NCBI RefSeq assembly: GCF_020906515.1
Contig: NC_085851.1
Location: forward strand, 1,054,001 to 1,118,000
Reading direction: 5' to 3'
Length of the DNA stretch: 64,000 bases
Origin: Vanrija pseudolonga
Lineage: Eukaryota; Basidiomycota; Tremellomycetes; Trichosporonales; Trichosporonaceae
Below, in pieces: positions 56,035 through 64,000 of this stretch (the stretch's first letter is position 1; every line of letters starts with the position of its first letter). The translations under genes were made by a program, and so were the position numbers. The notes under the pieces are model-generated. The model was given only the letters and a program-made list of their open reading frames with translations. It ran no database searches and was not told where the DNA came from.

Positions 56035-56907
56035 ATGCCCAAGGACGCCGCCCCGGAAGTTATGCCCAACCTCGGCCTCGAGGCCCTCTTCAGCCTCAAG
56101 GGCAAGGTGGCCCTCGTCACCGGCGGCGCTACCGGCATCGGCAAGATGATCGCCGCGGCTTACGTCCAGAACGGCGCCAAGGTGTACATTGCCTCGCGAA
56201 AGCTCGCCGACCTCGAGCGTGTCGCTGCCCAGCTCACTGCCGCGGGCGACAAGGCCGGCACTGGCGGCAAGGCCATCGCCATCCAGGCCGACGTCGGCAA
56301 CAAGGCCGGCTGTGACGCGCTCGCCAGCGCCATCAAGGCCCGCGAGTCCAACCTCGACATCCTCGTCAACAACTCGGGTCTCTCGTGGGGCGCTCCCCTC
56401 GTCGACTTCCCCGAGGCCAACGGATGGGACAAGACGTTTGCCCTCAATGTCAAGTCGCAGTTCTACCTCACCGTCGCTCTCCTCCCCATCCTCGAGAAGA
56501 ACAAGACCAACATCAACCCCGCTGTTGTCATCAACGTCGCCTCGATCGCCGCCCTGTCACCCTCGGCTGAGGGTGCGCTCTCTGCCAACGGCGAGGGCAC
56601 CTACTCGTACCAGCCTTCCAAGGCTGCCTCGCTCCACCTCACCAAGGTGCTCGCCGCGAGCTTCACCAAGCGCCACGTCAACGTCAACGCTATCCTCCCC
56701 GGTGTCTTCCCCTCGCGCATGACCAGCTTCGGTATCGAGAACGCTGGTGACGAGCTCCTCAGGAACCAGCCTACCGGCCGTGTCGGTACCCCCGAGGACA
56801 TTGGCGGCCTCGCCGTCTTCCTCTCTAGCCGTGCCGGTGCCCACTGCACTGGCACCGCCGTTGTTGTCGACGGTGGCCAGCTCCTCGGCGCCACTGCCAA
56901 GCTCTAA
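56035..56907 (+). CDS. Short-chain dehydrogenase/reductase (SDR), 290 aa
   Basis: NAD(P)-dependent oxidoreductase of the classical SDR family. Single exon; start CACA-ATG. Motifs are TGGATGIG (cofactor, about residues 30-37), NNSG, INVASIAAL with the catalytic Ser, and Tyr-x3-Lys as YQPSK. The C-terminus has PTGRVGTPEDIGGLAVFLSS and the GTAVVVDGGQLL end. It belongs with fungal SDRs often labelled RhlG or gluconate dehydrogenase by similarity; the real substrate cannot be told from sequence. Strong C-ending codon bias suggests high expression. Confidence 0.92.
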   Translation: MPKDAAPEVMPNLGLEALFSLKGKVALVTGGATGIGKMIAAAYVQNGAKVYIASRKLADLERVAAQLTAAGDKAGTGGKAIAIQADVGNKAGCDALASAIKARESNLDILVNNSGLSWGAPLVDFPEANGWDKTFALNVKSQFYLTVALLPILEKNKTNINPAVVINVASIAALSPSAEGALSANGEGTYSYQPSKAASLHLTKVLAASFTKRHVNVNAILPGVFPSRMTSFGIENAGDELLRNQPTGRVGTPEDIGGLAVFLSSRAGAHCTGTAVVVDGGQLLGATAKL

Positions 56908-57119
56908 GATGGTGTAGTAGTATGCAGGTTTGTATGCAAGTATCGCAGCGACCACGCAGCGTCGTGGAAGAAGTGCTGGTACTGACCCCATGTTGTCCAC
57001 AAAGGGTTCATCGCAATACACAAGGTTATCGGACTAACGGGCTACAGAGAAGGGGACGAAGAGCACAAGCAAGCAAGCGTATCGAGTCAGTGTCAAAGCG
57101 GAGCGAGGTCCAGGGATCC

Positions 57120-57888
57120 TCAGAGTGTGGCGAACGAAGCCAGGAGGACGAGCACGCCGAAGGCGCCGCCAGCCGAAGCGGCGCGGATACCGCCGCTCTT
57201 CTGCAAGTCAGCATGGCGTCGAAGACGAAAGCTTACAGAGTGGGAACCGGAACCGCTAGACGCCGAAGCAGACGGCGTCCCCGATCCAGCGCCAGGGCCG
57301 GTACCAGCCGCGCCAGAACTGGCAGCACCAGAGGTCGATGGCGCGGTCGACCCTTTGGCACCGCCCGCGGTGCCCGAAGCACCAGCAGGCAGCGACACGG
57401 TGTACCTGTCCGTCAGCGGCAAGCCCATCTAACACACTCACGTCGCGAAGCTGTCCGCCGGTACGCTGTCAGTCTGGCCGCAGTACCTGTCGCACGCGTC
57501 GACGGCCACACCGACAAGGTTGACCTCGGTCGCGTTCATGAACTCGATGGCCGTGAGGCAGAGGTAGCACGTGGTGAACTCTTCGAGCGAGGTGGGCTGG
57601 TGTGGTGAGTGTATCGCTCTCGCTGGGTTGGTTGGCTGAAGACTCACGTCACAGACGTTCAAGCAAGTCGTGTTCGGGTACGCGCACGACGAGTACACCG
57701 TGTTGAGGGTCGTGCAGTTGTCCCTGCACACGCTCGGGACGTAGGACGAGATGGCGAGCGGGTCGGGCAGGTTGGGGTTACCGGGCGGCACAGCAGCGGT
57801 GACCACGGCTGGGGTCAGCGGGGACGTCGTACGGCGGCCTCTTACTCGTCACGAAGGCGGCGAGGGCGAAGATGGTAGTGAAACGCAT
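57120..57888 (-). CDS. GPI-type Cys-rich surface protein, 202 aa
   Basis: Five exons (57846-57888, 57648-57808, 57442-57596, 57237-57405, 57120-57200) sum exactly. The signal peptide is MRFTTIFALAAFVTT. The ectodomain has Cys in the order C-x3-C-x10-C-x6-C-x3-C, CYLC, then C-x3-C (DRYC), a pattern common in basidiomycete surface proteins. A Ser/Gly/Ala/Thr-rich linker suited to O-mannosylation follows. The end is a hydrophobic tail (GAFGVLVLLASFATL) as in GPI-anchored proteins. NTT and NAT N-glycosylation sites are present. Likely cell-wall or plasma-membrane anchored; function unknown. Confidence 0.82.
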
Positions 57889-58716
57889 GATGTCAAGTTG
57901 GAGCTGGGGTCACGTTGAGGGAGAGCGGTGAGTTGGAGAGACCTCGCACCTCGCCTGTCGCGTTAAGTACTCGAGGTCACTGCTGCGGGATCGGCGCGCA
58001 CCTCGTCCTCAGCCACTGTCCTCGTCTCTCCAAGACATCTCCGCAAGCGCGGCACCGGGCCTCCACACCACCGCCATCGTGTCTCATCTTTAAATAAACG
58101 CGGATCTGGGACATCCACCGACGCCAACAACCCAATTGCAGCGCATCCCGGTCCCACCGGACGCCGAAGGGGCGCTATCAGTTCCGGAAACAGGCTGCAT
58201 GTGCCGGCCGGCAGCGAGGCGGTCCTTATCCATCTCGTTGTGCCGACTGCGCGCGGTGCGGATGGCGAGGCGGTGTGGTATGTGGTTTCGCACATGCCCG
58301 ACATAAGCGCCACAAGCGCGATATCAGTGATCTTCGAGCCACGCTAAGCGCCGTGTCAACAACAACAACAACGAAGTCAACCGGCGGCCGCGGTACATGC
58401 ACTAGGCAGACGCAAGGTGCACCACCGCGCAGCCGTGACGCCAATGCACGCACCGCACACGCCGCCCCCGCAGCCGCCGATGTGACAGGCCGTCGGGCGA
58501 GCGGCCCCGACACGGTCGCTACAGACAGATCTGGCGAGACCTGGTGGCTTGGCACGCCACACGCCACCGACCAGGCCACCGTCCAGGCCGGTTTTGTTGA
58601 CCATGGCGCACAGTGCGGCTTGCGCAATGCGCAGCGATCGACGAGTGCGAGACCAGGCCAGGCCAGTGTTGAGCGACTCACTTGTCGACACCCCAACTCG
58701 CTTCTTGCACTCAGCC
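57889..58716. promoter_or_regulatory. Divergent promoter region
   Basis: Between the GPI-type gene and the AN1/kinase-like gene. TTTAAATAAA lies at about 58088-58097, and an ACAACAACA run follows near 58360. No gene seen. Confidence 0.45.
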
Positions 58717-60417
58717 ATGCCCGCCATGCTGTGCAACGTCCGCGGGTGCGGCGTGCGCGGGGAGAGCGCATGTCCTCACTGCAGCGGGTCGTGGGCGTGT
58801 AGCGACCACGAGAGGGCGTACCATCACTGCGTGGTGCTGAACGTGAGTGTGGGTGTGGGGGGGGGGAGCTGACAGAGACCAGGGCGAGGGCGAGGCGAAA
58901 GTGGACCCGCTCACAAGTGTGGACGAGGTATGTCGCGCACTCCGCCTTCAGCGCGCTAACCCCAGGTCACTCGGCTCGCGGCAGTAATGGCGACCGTCAA
59001 GCGTGCCGCACACTCGGTGTCGCCTTCAGCCGCGACACAGCCCGGCCCGAGCCGCAGAGGCGGCTTCAACCTCCATGTCCCCGTCTCGATGTCCAACGAG
59101 CAGTGGTACGCGCGCGTCAAGCTGCAGTCATTCGGCCCACGCACGCTGCACGAGCGGATGATGGCCAACGAGTGGGCGACGCTCGGCGTGCTCGGCGACA
59201 TGCTGCCCGAGTTTGTGCCCCGCGCGCTTATGCCCAAGCATCAGAGTGGTATGTCCACCGCACGACGTGACTGACGCAAGGCGACGAGCTGCTCTTCTTC
59301 ATACAGCGTGTCGAAGGGCGCTCGGTGCACGACTACACCACGCCGTTCACCACGGCGCAGTTCTCGCGCCTGATAAACGACCTGGCGACGGTGTACATCC
59401 GCCTCGCGAGCCGCAAGTTCACGGGCATCGGCAGCTTGACTTCCACCGGCGCCGTCGGCCCACTGTCAGGTCCCGCAGGGACGACAGTCCGGCCAATATT
59501 CTTCTCGGCGCCGCGCGGACCGTTCGCCACAGCGAAGGAGCGGTACCTCGCGCAGATTGACCACGTCCTCGATCTGATAGAGCGCGGCGCCTGGTCCCGC
59601 CAGGACGCGGTCGGCGCGTACCTCTTCCATCTGGAGCTGCGGGCGCTGGTGGAGGGATGTGCCGAGATGGGTGAACTCGGCCCGACGTACCTCGCGCACG
59701 GGGACGACAGGGGGGACCATATCTTCATCCGGCCGGACGGGGGGATCGCGGGCGTGATTGACTGGGAACTGTGAGTGGCGCCATGGCCCAGCTGACACCA
59801 GCAGCGCATACACCGCGCCGCTCGCCGAGGCAATGTGCCCACGGTTTCTCAGCTCCTCGTCGTCCAACGCACCCTCGCCGCTCGAAGAGGCCCTCTGTGC
59901 TGCGCTTGTGTCGCGCGGCCACCCCGAGCTCGCGGCCGCGATCCCACGCGGGCGGAAGCACCTCCGCCTCAACCTGCTCCTCGGGTCGGGGGTGCGCGAG
60001 CTCGACGCGCAGCGCGTATGGCTCGTACGACACGCATTTCTCGGCGACGCGGCGGGCCCACCGCACAAGAGTCTGCGCGAGTGGCTCCGAGAGGCACGGG
60101 AGACGTACGCTGCGCACGAGGGCCTGCAGCGCGTGATGGCGACGGTCGACGCGCCGACTTCGCGCAGAGCACGGCTGTACCTCATCGACCTTGAGCGGCG
60201 CGAGGTGCTCGCCCGGCGCCCCTCGCCCGCGTCCTCGCGCAGCTCGACACCTACGCTAGCTGCAGAAGATGACAACGAAAAGGCCGACGACTGGGTATTC
60301 GTCATCACCCCGCCTGCTGAGGCGGCGCTCGAGAAGCCCAAGCCGCGGTCGTTGTTCAGAAAACTGTCCACCAAGGCGCTGGCCGGGTGGCGCGGCGCGA
60401 CCAAGGTGGCCTCGTAG
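58717..60417 (+). CDS. AN1-like zinc finger + APH-like phosphotransferase, 518 aa
   Basis: Five exons (58717-58842, 58883-58927, 58966-59248, 59281-59770, 59805-60417) sum exactly. Residues 6-38 form C-x4-C-x7-C-x2-C-x5-C-x2-H-x4-H-x-C, AN1-like. The APH/choline-kinase-like domain then shows ARVKL (ATP Lys), the catalytic loop HGDDRGDH (HxD kept, usual Asn replaced by His) and VIDWEL (metal site). The C-terminal tail is Ser-rich. All four introns have the same phase and relative position as in the 49737-55351 gene. The fourth acceptor is a CAGCAG pair; the second CAG restores ELAYTAPLA. It could phosphorylate a small molecule or a protein; unknown. Confidence 0.85.
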
Positions 60418-60564
60418 GCTCGTCCACATGCATAGATGTACCCATTAGCAATATGGCAAGGAATGGCAGCAGGCCCCTCGGCCGAAAGACGACGCAAGGT
60501 TGCATCCAGGGCTGCAAAACCCTCAAACCCGCCGCCACCTGAGCGCAGACACCAATCATACCTC

Positions 60565-60657
60565 GGCCGCTTAGCTCAGCTGGTTAGAGCATTGTACTAA
60601 TAACTCGATTGGTTATCAGTGATGCAAAGGTCGGCAGTTCGATCCTGTCAGTGGTCA
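60565..60657 (+). tRNA. tRNA-Ile (AAT) with intron
   Basis: Acceptor GGCCGCT/AGTGGTC, D arm GCTC/GAGC, anticodon stem TTGTA/TGCAA, loop CTAATA...A with a 19-nt intron, T arm GGCAG-TTCGATC-CTGTC, discriminator A. Confidence 0.9.
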
Positions 60658-61063
60658 GTTCTCTTTTGCCGCGCGCATGGGGGCTTGCATGGGAAGAAGA
60701 GGGGAGAGAGATGGAGGATGAGGGAGGGTGGTGGGCGAAGTTGGGTTCCGTGGTGGTTGGTGGCAGTTGGCACTTGGGGCCACTTGCCGATCCACTTGCT
60801 TTTTAAACATGCATTTGAGCCCGCCCCCCTTCATCCCAGGCCACTTGATCACCACCTATCCCCTTCGACACCTCGACACCCCGCAGCAGCAGTCAGCCAG
60901 TCGACCGTCACGATAAGCAGTGGGAGCGAGTGAAAAGGAAGACAATCTCGGTGGCACAAAAATGTGACGACCGTGCCACGAAAATCATAATGGCTCGGAG
61001 CCAAAATAATCAAATCGTTCACTTCCACCTGAATTGAATCGGAGCCAAAAGATAATTGATCGT
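60658..61063. other. Intergenic between two tRNA genes
   Basis: No gene seen; the sequence is fairly AT-rich at its right end, with GGAGCCAAAA-type repeats near 60997 and 61041. Confidence 0.4.
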
Positions 61064-61146
61064 TGCCTTCTACCCGAATCGAACGGGTGACCTTTCCATA
61101 GCATATCCATACTAGTGGAAAATTCTAGCCACTGAACTAAGAAGGC
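61064..61146 (-). tRNA. tRNA-Thr (AGT) with intron
   Basis: Acceptor GCCTTCT/AGAAGGC, D arm GTTC/GAAT, anticodon stem TTCCA/TGGAA, loop CTAGTA...A with a 10-nt intron, T arm ACCCG-TTCGATT-CGGGT, discriminator A. Confidence 0.9.
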
Positions 61147-62255
61147 GACAATTTTTCGAAGCTCCGTTTGTATTTGAGTGGCCTGGAGGCCTGAGGCATT
61201 TCGGCGCCGAAGCCCGCCATCATCGGCGGGGCGGCCATCAACGATCCCGATCGTATCCGTGCTCGATCTGTGCAGCAAAGGAGGCGGGTGACTGCCTCGT
61301 CTACGCATCTACACGCCCCTCTCATTCCCGCTTACCCGGAGTTGCCATGCCGACGCATTCACTTACGCCCTCATTACTGGACGGCAATGATGGGACGAGG
61401 ACAGACAGACGCGCGGACCACCGCGCCACACCAATGACGCCCGTGCCCAGTGGGTTACAGCGGTCAGGTCAGGTGGTCTGTATGCAAGCAGGCGTTAAGC
61501 GACGCCCAGTGACGACGGCGACGTGTACATGCATCAAGCGTGGCGGCATGACATCGCGGCGTGTCGTCGAACTACATATAGTGACGACGACGACGCTGGC
61601 CGCGGTGGGCCTGATTGTGTGCCGCGTACCGGCCGCGCCCCATCAAATGAATGGCAGGAACGTGCCGATGGAAGTTTTGTTGACAATCTGGGCGAGGGGG
61701 CGTTACGGTGAGATTGATGCCCACTGCCACAACTCCAGTGTCACCTCCTCCTTGTTGCCACTCTCACACGTGCAAAGTGTAACAAGGATATAACGCTATG
61801 CAGTTAGCGTTGTGATGCAACACACATGCACATGCACTTGTTGTTGTTACTCCCGAGGCTGTTACGGCTTTGGCGGCTGCTGTATGGGCACTCTGACCGG
61901 GGGCCTTGGCTGTCATTCCTCAAACTTGCCAAGGGTTGCCCTGAATTCTTGGTCCCCTCTGCGCCGGCGCCCCGACGACGACCGACCAGACCACACACTT
62001 CAAAGGCTGGGCCACCTTACTACAACATCACTCTACACCTCTCCTCCTCCTCTACTTATACTCTCCCTCTCTCTCTCTCACCCTCTCTTGTCCTCTTGCA
62101 CTACTCCCAAGGGGCACTCTAGACACTCCCCCCTCCGACCGCCCTAAAAAGGCGCAAATACCGGCGCTTCTTATAATCCCTCTTGAACCATCACTCGGAA
62201 CCCCCACCACCACCTGCCTGGCTCGCCAGGTGATACTCCACCTTCCCCGGCTCCA
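61147..62255. other. Intergenic / leader of the Izh3-like gene
   Basis: No gene seen. The last 200 bp are C/T-rich; CCTAAAAAGG near 62143 may be a core promoter element. Confidence 0.4.
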
Positions 62256-64000
62256 ATGTCGACCACGTCCCCAGCGCAGGCGTCGCCCTCGTCGTGGCGC
62301 CGTCGCCTCTCGCACCCCGACATTGGCGACCCATCATCCTACCTTCCATCACTATCACTGCCCTCCGTCTCGGGACTGCGCAGCGCCGTCCTCACCTACC
62401 TTGGCGAAGTGGAGAACGCCCTGCGTGACAAGCTGGCTGGCGAGTACCGCGGTGTCGACTCTGTTACCTCGGGATCACCACCCCCATCGTCAGAAGATGA
62501 AACAGACGAGCACGAGCACGACCATGCCGGTGCTCCGGACGACTACTTTTCCTTCGGCGAAAGCTCGGCACTACGGGCCCCAAGGCACAACGAGTTTGAG
62601 CTCCGTCGCCGAGCGTACCACGCACGTTCGCCAGCGCTGAGCGGCAGCAGCAGCAATGAGGACGACGCCAACGTCCGCATGCTCGACTACCTGTCCAGCC
62701 TGCGCGCCGACATTCTGTCGTACGCCAACTCGGCTCCGGGCTTTGGCCTTGGCTCGTCGCTCTCCTCGCAGCGCGAATGGATCCGGGGTCTGCCCGGCCG
62801 CTTGAGGACCGTCGAGCTGGGCCTCGGCGAGCCAGGCTCGTGGCCTGATCCGCTGAGTGCGTCGAGCCGCGCCGGATCTCGCGCTGTTCAGGGCGCGCGC
62901 AAGCGCGTCATCGACCTCGTGCACACGCTCCTGCCTCCAGACGACTGGGCAGGGTGGGAGACTCTGGGATGGGAAGAAGGCGGCGAGGACGCCGATGTCG
63001 GAGCAGACGCGACGCCCCAGCGGCCCAGACAACAACGCCCGCAGCCGTACCCGCACCGCGCGCACGCCAAGACGTACTCGCTCGACGAGCGCGCGCTCCA
63101 CTCGGACGACGAGGACGAACTCGACGAGCCAGAATACTTATTCCCGAACAGGACGCCGGGCCCCGCGCAGGCCATTGCGCGCCGCACGCGCGCCATCCGC
63201 GCACGCAGCCTTGGCGCCATGGACCTGCCTCCTCTACCCTCGTTTATCCAGGACTGGATGAGGCCAGTGGTGGAGGAAGCGTCCAAGGTTGTCGACGACG
63301 AGGGCGACGTCGACGCACAGGTCGTCGAGTCGAGCTTGGAGTCGCAGGACGAGGACGAGAAGGACGAGCTGGCCAGTGTTCTCTCGTTCCACGACGAGGG
63401 CCCCACAGTCGCCGAGGCGCTCGTGCGGAGTCATGATGGCAAGAAGCTTATCACGTTTGATGATTTGCCCTTCTGGTGGAGGAATAACCAGTACATCCAC
63501 ACTGGATAGTGAGTGGGCTCGTGGGCGCCGATCGTCACCGCGTACTAACCTCGCCTCTCTTAGCCGGTTCATCCCTTTGGGCAAGTCCGGACCAATTCCG
63601 CTGCTCAAGTCGGCGTTCCAGATCCACAACGAGACTATCAACATCCACTCGCACTCGGTCCCGACCGTGCTCATCCTGTCGATTGCTATCCCACTCATCG
63701 TCTGGCGGTCGCCGCTCCCTGACGCAAAGTGGCTCGATACGGCCATGCTCGTCACGTATCTGCTCGCGGCTACCTCGTGCATGTCGTCGTCGGCCGGCTG
63801 GCACATGCTCAGCGGGTGCGCTTCCAAGCGCTGGTTCGAGTGGGGCGCCTGTGTCGACTACATTGGCATTTCGTGGCTCATTGCCATGAGCTTCAACACG
63901 GTCGTGTACAACGCCTACTACTGCTACCCCAAGACGGTCGTCTTGTACACCCTCATCAACATTGGGTTCGGTGCGCTCGGCTCGTACCTCCCGTTCCAGA
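62256..64000 (+). CDS. Izh3-like PAQR/AdipoR family membrane protein, 3' end outside window
   Basis: Seven-helix membrane protein of the hemolysin III/adiponectin receptor family; yeast Izh proteins act in zinc and lipid/sterol homeostasis. Exon 1 is 62256-63508 and exon 2 starts at 63564. The about 410-residue N-terminal extension is soluble, acidic and Ser-rich (EDETDEHEHDHAG, SLESQDEDEKDEL), which fits Izh3 rather than Izh1/2. The PAQR core begins with FDDLPFWWRNNQYIHTGYRF, then the HNETINIHSHS motif and helix 2 with SAGWHMLSGCA (metal-site His). The open frame continues to the window edge after about four helices. Confidence 0.88.

Overview
This is genomic DNA of a basidiomycete yeast, most likely a tremellomycete of the Trichosporonales type. 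The base composition is GC-rich. Protein genes lie on both strands and are split by many very short introns, mostly 35-60 nt with GTGAGT-like donors and CTAAC/CTGAC branch points. TATA boxes lie about 50-60 bp upstream of several starts, and the tRNA genes carry small introns. No rRNA, CRISPR array or recognisable transposon was seen. Most gene models below were built by joining exons by eye; where stated, I checked that the joined exon lengths are divisible by three.||Layout. 1-9 kb: 3' part of a GT18 (MGAT5-like) glycosyltransferase, homocysteine S-methyltransferase, two small unknown genes, then two tandem kinase-like paralogs that both lack the catalytic-loop Asp. 9.5-13 kb: a large disordered protein and an 80-residue gene that share a divergent promoter. 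13-17.5 kb: gene-poor. 17.5-26 kb: a CPL1-like secreted Cys-rich protein, a GNAT acetyltransferase, glutathione synthetase (GSH2), the meiotic factor MND1 (11 exons) and PRPP synthetase. 26.6-30.4 kb: eIF2A, a SERF-like gene with two 7-nt micro-exons, and two intron-bearing tRNAs. 31.5-43 kb: a Dal5-like permease, a 65-residue Cys-rich gene, a polyQ repeat protein, a protein with a C-terminal Zn2Cys6-like cluster and an internal duplication, a Git1-like MFS transporter, tRNA-Glu and a Baeyer-Villiger type monooxygenase. 43-49 kb: a 1476-residue Q/P-rich protein and an acidic protein. 49.7-60.4 kb: two AN1-like-finger plus phosphotransferase-like paralogs flanking an SDR and a GPI-type surface protein. 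60.5-64 kb: tRNA-Ile, tRNA-Thr and the 5' part of an Izh3/PAQR membrane receptor.||Working together. This is ordinary eukaryotic gene order, not operons. Housekeeping genes (GSH2, PRS, eIF2A, tRNAs) are mixed with transport and cell-surface genes. The least expected content is the AN1-finger/kinase-like pair, which share all four intron phases; one copy has lost its catalytic residues and gained a disordered tail of about 1200 residues.
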